Shown: in pieces, positions 44,499-53,360 of the stretch
Numbering within the stretch: the first letter of the stretch is position 1
Layout of the letters: each line of letters begins with the position of its first letter
The notes under the pieces: generated by a model
Database searches by the model: none
What the model saw: the letters and a program-made list of their open reading frames with translations, nothing else
What the model was told of the DNA's origin: nothing
Program-made: the position numbers and the translations under genes
NCBI RefSeq assembly: GCF_039541915.1
Contig: NZ_BAABHD010000078.1
Location: forward strand, 1 to 64,000
DNA length: 64,000 bases
Direction: 5' to 3'
Source of the DNA: Nibrella saemangeumensis
GTDB lineage: Bacteria; Bacteroidota; Bacteroidia; Cytophagales; Spirosomataceae

Positions 44499-45344
44499 AG
44501 ATTTTATACGCGTTTTTTGTGTAAATCTTACAATAAACTCTAATTAAAGCAAATTTTTGTGTCTTTAAGTTCAATATCTCCTATATTATTAGGACATCTA
44601 CAAAGATTTTATTGACTTTCCTCATTGTTTATATACGTCTTGGTAGTAGTTTGACACTTATAGCCAACAATTCCTGCCCTCCTCAAGTACGATAGCTTAT
44701 TTGGTTTACCCGAATGGCAATGGCCCGGTACATTAGTCCCTCTCTGCGACACAACTAAATCAACTCCGCTGCTTGCCGATTGGACAAATTTGTCTGAGCG
44801 TATTCTTGTCGGATATGTAAACTGTCTATTTCCTCCATTTGATGGACATTTCTTCCAAAATAGCAGCTGGTGTTTTTCACCATCTAGTAAAGAGTGCTTA
44901 CTGACTGCAGTGGATTGTTGTCTCTAAGTAGTTCGGCATACTATACAACAATGGTGCTTATACAACTGCCTTATTGAACCCTCGTTTAGCCACTCTTATA
45001 CGAGTAAATGCCGGAGCAATACTTACGGCAACGGGTAATATATAAAATTTACAAGGCTTAGACGCACATTCAAGCCCTGTCTCCTGTCCTGACTAGAATT
45101 TCCTCTTGCTTCTTCTGAAACAAGCATGTAACTAATCGTGCTTGTTTAGTAGCCATAACATTTTAACAACGCCCGTTGCCAGAACGTTATAAAGCCCCAT
45201 TTTTCCTTATCTTTACCCGTGGAACACGCCTCCGCTAAAAATTCAGGCAAAATCAGCGGCTGCTCTTACCCTTATTGGAAAGGGGATAGAAGTGGAAAAG
45301 AGTAGGTGTCTTCCGTTACTTTACTAGGACCCTTTCATTTTGGG
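44499..45344. other. Intergenic region between the defence island and the recombinase gene
   Basis: 846 bp with no gene I can support on either strand. It marks the A/T-rich to G/C-richer transition and one end of the defence island. A TTGGAAAGGGGATAGAAG element around 45276-45293 resembles motifs near 370, 1540 and 10330. Confidence 0.5.
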
Positions 45345-46010
45345 ATGAACTACGTACCGTACTACCGCGTCTCTACAGCTAGTCAGGGCAAGAGCGGACT
45401 AGGCCTCTCCGCGCAGCGGGAAATTGTGCAGCGGTTTCTCAAGAACGGGGACCAGCTGCTGGCCGAGTTTATTGAAGTAGAGTCGGGTAAAAAAGCTAAC
45501 CGCCCTCAACTTCAAGCCGCCATCGCCTTTGCCAAGCAGCACGGGGCCCGGCTACTGATCGCCAAGCTTGACCGTTTGAGCCGCAACGTTTCCTTTATTT
45601 TTTCGCTGCGCAATTCCGAAGTAGACTTTGTGGCCTGCGACATTCCCGATGCCAATACTTTAACGGTGGGCATTATGGCTGTACTGGCTCAGCACGAGCG
45701 GGAGCTGATCGCTGATCGCACCCGGCAGGCGCTGGCGGCTAAAAAAGCCCAGGGACATCAGCTTGGTATGCCTAATATGACACCGGCTATTAACCTATTA
45801 GGCAGGCAGGTACAGCAGCACAACGCCCGTACCCACCCCAGCAATGTGCAGGCAGCCGAACTGGTACGGCTGTATCGGAAGGAGGGACTAACCTATGCCG
45901 CCATTGCCGAGCGGCTGAATACCCTTGGGTATCGGACCCGGCGGGGAAAACGCTTTTTTGCCATGAGTGCTCAACGACTTGATCCAGCACGATCAGCACT
46001 TATACAATAG
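45345..46010 (+). CDS. Serine recombinase (resolvase/invertase family)
   Basis: From the ATG at 45345 (MNYVPYYRVSTASQGKSGLG) it has 221 residues; a GTG at 45306 would add 13. The catalytic Ser is in YYRVST (Ser10), with LLIAKLDRLSRNVSFI and the AVLAQHERELIADRTRQAL helix following. A C-terminal helix-turn-helix (GLTYAAIAERLNTLGYRTRR) binds the site. It could resolve plasmid multimers or invert DNA. A candidate site with TCCGGAA/TTCCGGA arms lies downstream at 46209-46238. Confidence 0.85.
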   Translation: MNYVPYYRVSTASQGKSGLGLSAQREIVQRFLKNGDQLLAEFIEVESGKKANRPQLQAAIAFAKQHGARLLIAKLDRLSRNVSFIFSLRNSEVDFVACDIPDANTLTVGIMAVLAQHERELIADRTRQALAAKKAQGHQLGMPNMTPAINLLGRQVQQHNARTHPSNVQAAELVRLYRKEGLTYAAIAERLNTLGYRTRRGKRFFAMSAQRLDPARSALIQ

Positions 46011-46371
46011 CATTTCTTCTGTACTACAAGAATAACCGGGTCATACCGGCTAATGAAACTACTGTATACTAGGGGTACCGGTAAAAACCGGTGTCTGCCA
46101 CGGTAAAATATTGGCTATTGTTAACGTTTTTCCGTAGCATACGCAACCAGCGTCCGCCCCTTCTAAATAACTAAATAGGAGAACATCTAAAAGTGTGAAC
46201 GGTCCCGCTCCGGAATGCCGGACCACGGCCGTTCCGGAATCGCTCCCACGAACCGGCCCCGATCAACCTACCCGAGTGCTCAGGATATTAAGGAGTCAGA
46301 TCAATAAAAAAACAGAGGTATAGTTGCCAAACACCCCCCCCTAATGTTTACCCTTGTAAAAAAGCAGAAAA
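46011..46371. other. Intergenic region with possible recombination site and metal operator
   Basis: It contains an inverted repeat TCCGGAA (46209-46215) / TTCCGGA (46232-46238) with flanking G/C-rich arms, which could be a res-like site, and the proposed CsoR operator at 46324-46341. No gene is seen. Confidence 0.4.
46324..46341. promoter_or_regulatory. Proposed CsoR-family operator, copy 1
   Basis: TTGCCAAACACCCCCCCC upstream of the csoR-like gene is repeated nearly unchanged before the ATPase gene at 46747-46763. C-tract elements flanked by short arms are typical of CsoR/RcnR operators. Binding is inferred. Confidence 0.5.
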
Positions 46372-46731
46372 ATGGACACAAGAGACTTAAAAAAGCGCTT
46401 GCATTACATTAAAGGGCAGATTGAGGGCATTGAACGCATGCTCGATGAGCAACGAGATCCCAATGAAATTTTTGTGCAGTTCAAGGCAGTAGAAGGGGCC
46501 CTGCAAAAAGCCATTTATGTGGTCCTGGATGAGACCCTAAGGAAGGATTTAGCTCAAAAGATTGTCAATGTTGTCAATGCCTGTCCAGGAAACTGCGGAG
46601 ACGCCGATAAAATAGAATTTATCCGCCAGGAATTTCCCAAACTCGGCTTGAAAGAAGTTAGCCAGGTGATCGCCCAGTTACAAACCATTGATGAGAACTT
46701 AAACAAGCTCAAGGACAAACCGGAAGAATAA
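46372..46731 (+). CDS. CsoR/RcnR-family regulator without the canonical metal ligands
   Basis: A 119-residue DUF156-family protein with the typical helices LKKRLHYIKGQIEGIERML and FVQFKAVEGALQKAIYVVLD. Aligned with Mycobacterium CsoR, the three copper ligands are replaced: the Cys by Pro30, the His by Thr55 and the Cys by Asp59. A CPGNC motif at 71-75 in the longer C-terminus might sense metal or a thiol instead. It lies 97 bp before the P-type ATPase gene and probably represses it. Confidence 0.85.
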   Translation: MDTRDLKKRLHYIKGQIEGIERMLDEQRDPNEIFVQFKAVEGALQKAIYVVLDETLRKDLAQKIVNVVNACPGNCGDADKIEFIRQEFPKLGLKEVSQVIAQLQTIDENLNKLKDKPEE

Positions 46732-46745
46732 TTTTTTACCACCGG

Positions 46746-46783
46746 CTTGGCAAACACCCCCCCTGTGGCTCTCCTTTGCCAAG
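46746..46783. promoter_or_regulatory. Proposed CsoR-family operator, copy 2, with inverted repeat
   Basis: TTGGCAAACACCCCCCC (46747-46763) repeats the upstream element, and CTTGGCAAA (46746-46754) pairs with TTTGCCAAG (46775-46783). It lies between the regulator and the ATPase gene. Confidence 0.5.
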
Positions 46784-46828
46784 AAGCATGAAATGTAAGT
46801 TAGAAAAGGATTTTACCCAAAAAATAGC

Positions 46829-49225
46829 ATGGCAACGGAAACCGTTCAAATGAAGGTATCAGGGCTCATGTGCTCCTTCTGCACCATGAGTGTGGAAACG
46901 GCACTCAAGCGGTATCCCGGCGTGAAAAGCGTGATGGTGAATCTGGTGCACGGGATTGTGCTGGTCGAAGCCGATACGGCCCAAATCAAGCGGGACGAGC
47001 TGGCCGACGCGGTCGAGAAACTGGGCTACAGTGTGTCGGCCACGGAAGTTCAGCAATATCAAAATGATGAGGATTTGTTTCAAGTGATTAAGCAGCGCGG
47101 TACCATAGGCATGGTGCTCTCGGTACTGGATCTGCTGATTGATCCCATCAATTTGTTTGCCTTGCCAGCGCCCTACCGGGCTTGGTTTAGCTTTGCTGTG
47201 GCCCTGGTAGTACTATTCTGGGTCGGGTATCCGGTTTTGCGCAAGACCCTGATGGCCATTAACCAACGGGTCATTAATGCCAATGTCCTTTTATCGGCGG
47301 GTGCATGGGGATCTTTTATGGTAGGGGTTCTCGCCTTGTTTGATCCTGCCTGGCCTAATTTTTTGCCTCTCGCCGCCTGGCTGATGTCGCTGCACCTGTT
47401 CTTTGCCTATTTTAAATTAGATACCCGCAAGAAAGCCTCGGAAGCTGTGCGTAAGTTGCTTTCCTTGCAGCCTTCCAAAGCCCGGGTGCTTCGGGGAAAT
47501 CAACTCGTTGAGGTGTTAACGAAAGAGGTTACCATTGGCGAAGTGGTGGAAGTGCGGCCGGGTGAGCGATTGCCCCTGGATGGTGAAGTGATCTCGGGCA
47601 CAGCCAGTGTCGATGAATCCAGCTTCACCGGGGAATCCGTACCCGTCACCAAGGAAGTGGGTGCCAAAGTCATTGGGGGAACATTGAATCTGGATGGTGC
47701 CCTTCAGGTTCAGGTGACCAAGACGGGAGAGGATAGCTTTTTAAATCAGATTGTCCGGCTCATGAGTACGATTGCGGAACGCAAACCACCCATTGAGTTG
47801 CTAGCAGATCGCTTGATGAATTATTACGGACCGGTGGTTTTCATTGTCGCGGGGCTGGCCTTCGCCGCCTGGGCTCTGCTCACGGGTAACTTTACGCAAG
47901 CCACGATCGTGCTGATTACCACAATCATTATGGGGTATCCTTGTGCGCTGGGCATCACGACCCCGATGCTGGCCGCTATTGCCGGTGGCAAGGGGATCTC
48001 TATTGGTCTATTGGTCAAAGCCAGTGAGGTATTTCATGGACTCTCCATTGTGGATACGGTCGTGCTGGATAAGACCGGCACGTTGACCTACGGGAAACCC
48101 ACAGTGACCGAGATAGAAGCCTTTGGAAAGGATTCCCAAGAAATGTTAGCCCTGTTGGCCGCTCTGGAAAGCCGCTCTGAGCATCCGATTGGACAGGCGA
48201 TTACCTTTTATGCAAAGAAGGAAGGTGCGCCGCCGTGGAACGTAGAAAACTTTCGGGCAATTCCCGGAAAAGGGGTCTTGGCAACCTATCAGGGGCAGGA
48301 AGTAATAGCCGGGAAACCTTCTTTTCTGCAAGAGAAAGGAGTTCAACTCCCCTCTACGGTAAAGGGGCAGATTATCCGTTTGGGGGCGGAAGGTAAAACT
48401 GTCATCGGTTTAGCCAAAGGGAATAACGTGATCGGCCTGGTCGCGCTTCAGGATACCCCAAGACAAGGGGCGGCTCAGGTGATTCACAAGTTAAATCAAA
48501 GAGGTATCCTTACGGTCATGCTGACGGGAGATGCCAAGCCGGTTGCCCAGGCCATTGGCCAAACGTTAGGGTTGCAACAGGTTCAGGCGGAGCTTTTGCC
48601 AACCGATAAGGTGGCCGCCGTGGAATCCCTGCAGGCCCAAGGCCGAAAAGTGGCGATGGTGGGAGATGGCATCAACGATGCACCCGCCCTGGCCCAGGCG
48701 GATGTAGGGATTGCCATCGGTGCCGGAACGGACGTAGCTATTGAGTCAGCCGGAGTAATCTTAATCGGTGATAAGCTCATGGATGTGGTCAATGCCTTGA
48801 TATTAGGCAAAGCCAGTTACCGGACAATGACTGGCAATGTGATCGTGGCGGTACTCTTTAATATCGTCGGCATGGTGCTGGCCGCCCTGGGTTTGATTAC
48901 TCCGCTACTCGCTATTGCGGTCATGATTATTAGTATTTTTGCTATTTTGGTAAACACACTTCGTATTCGCTCCATTAAGCTGGAAAAGCCCTATGAGGCT
49001 AAGCCTGAATCGCTAGCCCAAGTGGCGTTCCGGGTGCCCGATATGGTATGTGAGGGCTGCGCCGGAACCATTAAGGCTACCTTGACCGAGTTACCGGGCG
49101 TTCAGGAGGTAACCTCCAAAATAGCTCAAAAACACGTCTTTGTACGGTATGAGCCCACGAAAGTAGGCCAACAGCAATTGAAAGAAGCGCTTCGGGAATC
49201 CGGATTTACCGCTATTGAAGCGTAA
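46829..49225 (+). CDS. P1B-type heavy-metal ATPase with YPC motif and two HMA domains
   Basis: A 798-residue transporter. An N-terminal HMA domain (MCSFC, Cys15 and Cys18) is followed by membrane segments, the TGES actuator motif, the metal-site helix MGYPCALGITTPM (Tyr370-Pro-Cys372), DKTGTLT (phosphorylated Asp414), SEHPIGQAI and GDGINDAPAL. A second HMA domain with VCEGC (Cys741, 744) is at the C-terminus, an unusual position. Copper-type pumps have CPC in the metal site; here the first Cys is Tyr, so specificity cannot be read directly. The neighbours suggest Cu(I) or another soft metal. Confidence 0.88.
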   Translation: MATETVQMKVSGLMCSFCTMSVETALKRYPGVKSVMVNLVHGIVLVEADTAQIKRDELADAVEKLGYSVSATEVQQYQNDEDLFQVIKQRGTIGMVLSVLDLLIDPINLFALPAPYRAWFSFAVALVVLFWVGYPVLRKTLMAINQRVINANVLLSAGAWGSFMVGVLALFDPAWPNFLPLAAWLMSLHLFFAYFKLDTRKKASEAVRKLLSLQPSKARVLRGNQLVEVLTKEVTIGEVVEVRPGERLPLDGEVISGTASVDESSFTGESVPVTKEVGAKVIGGTLNLDGALQVQVTKTGEDSFLNQIVRLMSTIAERKPPIELLADRLMNYYGPVVFIVAGLAFAAWALLTGNFTQATIVLITTIIMGYPCALGITTPMLAAIAGGKGISIGLLVKASEVFHGLSIVDTVVLDKTGTLTYGKPTVTEIEAFGKDSQEMLALLAALESRSEHPIGQAITFYAKKEGAPPWNVENFRAIPGKGVLATYQGQEVIAGKPSFLQEKGVQLPSTVKGQIIRLGAEGKTVIGLAKGNNVIGLVALQDTPRQGAAQVIHKLNQRGILTVMLTGDAKPVAQAIGQTLGLQQVQAELLPTDKVAAVESLQAQGRKVAMVGDGINDAPALAQADVGIAIGAGTDVAIESAGVILIGDKLMDVVNALILGKASYRTMTGNVIVAVLFNIVGMVLAALGLITPLLAIAVMIISIFAILVNTLRIRSIKLEKPYEAKPESLAQVAFRVPDMVCEGCAGTIKATLTELPGVQEVTSKIAQKHVFVRYEPTKVGQQQLKEALRESGFTAIEA

Positions 49226-49288
49226 GCATCCAGCAACGATGGTCAACAACAAACCAATTTATTTACCCGTAAACAGTACAATTCGATC

Positions 49289-49666
49289 ATGAAAACTATA
49301 TCGCTGCCTCAGGGTACTCTAACGAAAAGACTTCTGTGCCTGGGTCTCCTAGGATGGATGGGCTTAATGACTCTTTCGTATAGACAGGCCTTAAAAGGGG
49401 AAGAAAAGACCACTTCGCAACAAAGCCTGCAAGGGACCGCAAAAACGGTTATTATACCCGTGAAAGGTATGTCTTGTAGTGCCTGCCAAGCGAATGTTAA
49501 ACAGAATGTGGCTTCCCTGCAAGGGGTGCAGGATGTAACGGTGAGCCTGGAAAAGCGGGAAGCAAAAGTGACTTACACCCAGGGCAAAGTTTCACCGGAG
49601 CAGTTGGTAAAGACTATCAATGAGTTAGGGTACCAGGCTGGTAAGCCGGTGGAAGCCAAAAAATAA
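49289..49666 (+). CDS. Membrane-anchored HMA (MerP-like) metal-binding protein
   Basis: A 125-residue protein with an N-terminal hydrophobic signal or anchor (LLCLGLLGWMGLMTL) and an HMA domain with GMSCSACQANVKQNVASLQG (CxxC near residue 63). It would bind a soft metal in the periplasm and hand it on. It overlaps the next gene by one base and follows the ATPase by 63 bp. Confidence 0.8.
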   Translation: MKTISLPQGTLTKRLLCLGLLGWMGLMTLSYRQALKGEEKTTSQQSLQGTAKTVIIPVKGMSCSACQANVKQNVASLQGVQDVTVSLEKREAKVTYTQGKVSPEQLVKTINELGYQAGKPVEAKK

Positions 49667-50364
49667 TGACGTTAGAGGATTTCATTGAACGTTTTGGGGA
49701 TAGTCTTTCTCAAGGTTCTTTCCTCAGTTTTGCCGTTACCTTATTGGCTGGCATTGTAGCCAGTGGGGTATGCCCCTGTACGCTTCCGGTGGGTTTGGGC
49801 ATGGCCGGTTTAGTGAGCAGTAGCGCCCAAACTAATAATTCCCGTCAGCAAGGGTTTCTCGTGGCTACGGCCTTCTTTGCCGGGATCGTTGTGAATTTAA
49901 CCCTACTGGGTGCATTAGCGGGTAGACTGGGGGCTATTCTGACAGAATCTTTTGGCCGCTATTGGGCCTTAGGCATGGCGATCATTTCCTTGTTAGCGGC
50001 CATAATATCGTTTTACGGTCCTCGCCTGAAGGAAAAACAACTGGCTGTCCTTCGTAAGCCGGGCATCAGCGGAGCCTTTGGGTATAGTTTTATCTTTAGC
50101 CTGGGGACATCGGCCGCCCCGCTGTTGCTGTTACTCTCGGTAGCGGCGGCAACCGCCAGCCCTGTGTATGGATTACTACTGTCCCTGACGTTTGGAATTG
50201 GTAGGGGGCTTCCTTTTTTATTCGTGGGGCTTTTCGCCGGGGCCGTGTCTCGCTTCGCTCAGCTTACCTGGTTTAGGCGCAGCATTCAGATCATGAGTGG
50301 AGGAGCGCTTTTATTTGTCAGCTACTATTATCTTCAAACCTATTTAGCTTTAATGCAAGATTAA
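49666..50364 (+). CDS. CcdA/DsbD-like thiol-redox or metal membrane protein
   Basis: A 232-residue protein with about six membrane helices. ASGVCPCTLPVGLG near residue 35 is the CcdA/DsbD-type redox motif, and a proline-rich second half mirrors it. It could pass electrons to the periplasmic HMA protein to keep its Cys pair reduced, or take part in metal transport. It overlaps the HMA gene by one base. Confidence 0.75.
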   Translation: MTLEDFIERFGDSLSQGSFLSFAVTLLAGIVASGVCPCTLPVGLGMAGLVSSSAQTNNSRQQGFLVATAFFAGIVVNLTLLGALAGRLGAILTESFGRYWALGMAIISLLAAIISFYGPRLKEKQLAVLRKPGISGAFGYSFIFSLGTSAAPLLLLLSVAAATASPVYGLLLSLTFGIGRGLPFLFVGLFAGAVSRFAQLTWFRRSIQIMSGGALLFVSYYYLQTYLALMQD

Positions 50365-50404
50365 CATATAAGGTTTTATCACTTCAGTCGTTTGTAAGCA
50401 TGGG

Positions 50405-50956
50405 TTACTTATTGGGCCTATGAATTATCTGGCTTCTGCGGAAAAACTCGACCAGACTGGTATGGCCTTCTCGTACCATGTAATCGGTTAATTTGACCGA
50501 AGGGGGCATAGAATCCAATAGGCGGAGAAAGTGGATGTGATGCCCAAAGGTTAGGTGAAGTTGCTTTCGGCTCAGCCGCATGACCGGGGCATCAGAGGAT
50601 GCACTGAAATAATAGAAAATGCGCCTGCCTTCCATACCAAAACTTTCCACCGAATAAAGAACCAATCTGTCATGGTCGATCACTTCGTAAGTCAGGTTTC
50701 GGCCTGCCCGGCGAAATCCCCAATAGGTTGATTCATCGGCCTGGATAATCGTATCAGGCAGGACTAGCATCATGCTTCTACGGCCGTGGCGACCTGGCCG
50801 CCAGTGGCATCCCTTCCGGTTGGCGCGGAAGGGATAGACCAACTGCCCACCTTCAAAGTCGGATGCGGTCAGATACAGGCCATTTTCAGCAGGACCCGTT
50901 GGCTTGTCTAATTGCTGAAGGCAAACAACAAAAAGCAGAAACAATGTCCAAGTCAT
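50405..50956 (-). CDS. Secreted hypothetical protein at the end of the arsenic operon (183 aa)
   Basis: A short hydrophobic start (MTWTLFLLFVVCL) suggests export, and the rest is basic and beta-rich (LTYEVIDHDRLVLYSVESFG). It lies 18 bp after the phosphoesterase gene. No family was recognised and no link to arsenic is shown by the sequence. Confidence 0.5.
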   Translation of the reverse strand: MTWTLFLLFVVCLQQLDKPTGPAENGLYLTASDFEGGQLVYPFRANRKGCHWRPGRHGRRSMMLVLPDTIIQADESTYWGFRRAGRNLTYEVIDHDRLVLYSVESFGMEGRRIFYYFSASSDAPVMRLSRKQLHLTFGHHIHFLRLLDSMPPSVKLTDYMVREGHTSLVEFFRRSQIIHRPNK

Positions 50957-50974
50957 TTTCTGCTGATGTTAAAG

Positions 50975-51778
50975 TTACTGAGCCAGACGCAACGCCTGGG
51001 CGTACACATCTGGCAATTCGCTTTGCTCAACGGCAAAGGCCGCGCGTTCCACATCGTACGGAACGCGGATAAACTCAACACTGATCCCATCAGCCAAACC
51101 AGGGCGGGCGGTCTCATCAATGGTAAGCAGCACATAACAGGCCCGTGGATCGCCGTCTTTGGGTTTACCAACTGAACCAATATTGATCGCATGTCGGTAA
51201 TACGGTGCCTCGCCTTCGCCCTCGGCGCTCACCACCTTGTGAAAAGGCTTGTGCGTGTGGCCAAAGCACAAAATATCCGCGCTGGCTCCTTCCAGCACAC
51301 GGGCAAGGCTTCGATCTCCCCGATCCTCAAACAGATATTCATTGACGCGTCGGGGACTGCCATGCACCAGCAGCAGCGAGAAGGGCGTTTGTTGCTGCCA
51401 CAGATGGGCCGGATCATTGCCTAGCTCAAACTCCACCCGAATATGAGTGGGTAGCGCCCGCAAATAGGCCCGCTCCGGATCGCCTATGGCTTCATTGGTG
51501 TAGGCAATGGACACCTTGCCATTGGTTTTCTCATCGTCGGTTTTGTAGGCGCACCCACAATCATCCGAGGCCCGGCCAATGCCGAAATCATAATTTCCGG
51601 CGATGGTCGGAATGTTGCGTTGGCGAATTTGGGCGATTACTTCGTTTGGCCACACATTGTAGCCGACCAAATCCCCCAGGCAGTACACCGCATCCGGCCT
51701 GCGGCTGTCGATGTCAGCAAGTACCGCTTCCAGCGCGGGCAGATTGGCATGAATGTCGGAAAACAGGGCAATTCTCAT
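50975..51778 (-). CDS. Metallophosphoesterase of the arsenic operon
   Basis: A 267-residue calcineurin-like phosphoesterase with the full metal-site series: DIHANLPAL (start), GDLVGYNVWP, GNYDFGIG, LLLVHGSPR and CFGHTHKPF. Genes of this family often accompany bacterial ars operons; the substrate is unknown. Its start overlaps the end of acr3 by 4 bp. Confidence 0.85.
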   Translation of the reverse strand: MRIALFSDIHANLPALEAVLADIDSRRPDAVYCLGDLVGYNVWPNEVIAQIRQRNIPTIAGNYDFGIGRASDDCGCAYKTDDEKTNGKVSIAYTNEAIGDPERAYLRALPTHIRVEFELGNDPAHLWQQQTPFSLLLVHGSPRRVNEYLFEDRGDRSLARVLEGASADILCFGHTHKPFHKVVSAEGEGEAPYYRHAINIGSVGKPKDGDPRACYVLLTIDETARPGLADGISVEFIRVPYDVERAAFAVEQSELPDVYAQALRLAQ

Positions 51779-52833
51779 GCGTGTTTTTGAAAGGTTTTTT
51801 TATAGTAAGGGGCAAATTTCTTTTCCTGCTTGAGGGCAAAATTGACCATCAGGATCAACACGGGCACCTCAATCAACGGTCCAACCACCGCGGCAAAAGC
51901 GGCACCGGAATGGATACCGAATACGGAGATAGCCACCGCAATACCAAGCTCGAAATTGTTCCCGGCTGCGGTAAAAGCCAGGGAAGTGGATTTGCAGTAA
52001 TCCGCTCCGGCTCGCTTCGAAAGGTAAAAGGCCGAGAAAAACATAAGGGCGAAATAGATGGTTAGCGGTAGGGCAATGCGTAGCACATCCAGCGGAATGG
52101 AGACGATCAGGTTGCCTTTGAGGCTGAACATCACCACGATGGTAAACAGCAGGGCAATCAGCGTAATGGGGCTGATCGCGGGCAAAAAGGTCTGCTCGTA
52201 CCATTGGCGGCTAAAGATTCGAGTGATAATCAAGCGTGAGAATAGGCCCGCTAGGAAGGGAATGCCCAGATAAATAAAGACGCTCTGCGCAACTTCCCCG
52301 ATGGTGATATTGACCTCAAAGCCTTTCAGGCCAAACAGGGGTGGCAAAACGGTGATAAACACATAGGCATAGACCGAATAGAACAGCACTTGAAAGATGC
52401 TGTTAAAAGCCACCAAGCCGGCAGCATACAATCAGTCCCCGCCCGCCAGGTCGTTCCAGACAATGACCATCGCAATGCAGCGGGCAATGCCGATCATGAT
52501 GAGACCGGTCATATATTCGGGTTTATCCGGCAGAAAAATTACCGCCAGGCCGAACATCAACAGTGGTCCGATGATCCAGTTTTGCAGCAGCGACAATCCC
52601 AGAATTTTGGTGTTGCTAAACACCTTGGGCAATTCCTCGTAACGCACTTTTGCCAGTGGCGGGTACATCATCAACACCAGACCAATGGCTAACGGAATGT
52701 TGGTACTGCCGGAATTGAGCCGATTTATGAAGGCTTCCGTTTGCGGGAAGAAATACCCAATGCCAACTCCCACCAGCATGGACAGGAAGATCCACAGCGT
52801 GAGAAAACGATCTAGAAACGAAAGTCTAGGCAT
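51775..52833 (-). pseudogene. acr3: ACR3-type arsenite efflux gene with an in-frame TGA
   Basis: Two minus-strand frames form one ACR3 permease. The first (ATG at 52833, MPRLSFLDRFLTLWIFLSML) runs through CIAMVIVWNDLAGGD and stops at a TGA (52434-52432). The same frame then continues LYAAGLVAFNSIFQVLFYSV to the natural end at 51775. No base is gained or lost, so one nonsense change (or a sequencing error) explains it. The conserved Cys of the family is in RCIAMVIVW. Unless the stop is read through, arsenite export is lost. The gene overlaps arsC by 8 bp and the phosphoesterase gene by 4 bp. Confidence 0.85.
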
Positions 52834-53347
52834 GTGCGGGGCTGTTGGTAGTGAGATGGTTTTCAATGAATTGGCGGCTGTAGGCTTTGATCTCGTCACC
52901 CACCTGGCGGAAGGAGGTCAATGCATCTATCGCACCGGCGAACCGGCCGGGCACATGGCCAGGATCGGTAAAGCTGTGATGAAACCGCCGGGCCACGCCA
53001 GGCTGGGTGCTCGATGGGAAGGATGGGCACTGCTCGCGGGCGTCGCCACGACGGGCAGTGTCGCAAACCGTGATGACGTAATCGAACGGAATGGCAGTGT
53101 ATTCGTCCGCATGGTTCGAGCCGTATCGCCGGGCGGTGTAGTGCGAAATGTCGATGCCATCTTCGGCCATGACTTGCATGGCCAAAGGGTTGACCGCCCG
53201 GCGGCCCGGCCCTTTCGGATCAACCCCGGCACTTAACACCTCGGCCCGATCACCGCGATCCGACGTATCGGCAAAATGCTGTAAATAGCCCTGGGCCAAT
53301 TGGGAGCGGGCAGAATTGCCGGTGCAAAGCACTAGGATACGTTTCAT
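52826..53347 (-). CDS. arsC: Arsenate reductase, low-molecular-weight phosphatase type
   Basis: The ATG at 53347 (MKRILVLCTGNSARSQLAQG) gives 173 residues; an upstream extension to 53437 lacks sense. The CX5R loop is C8-TGNSA-R14, and FDYVITVCDTARR and HSFTDPGHV follow, as in thioredoxin-linked arsenate reductases. It reduces arsenate to arsenite. Its stop overlaps acr3 and it lies 13 bp after arsM. Confidence 0.88.
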   Translation of the reverse strand: MKRILVLCTGNSARSQLAQGYLQHFADTSDRGDRAEVLSAGVDPKGPGRRAVNPLAMQVMAEDGIDISHYTARRYGSNHADEYTAIPFDYVITVCDTARRGDAREQCPSFPSSTQPGVARRFHHSFTDPGHVPGRFAGAIDALTSFRQVGDEIKAYSRQFIENHLTTNSPAHA

Positions 53348-53360
53348 AATTAAGCTTGGA

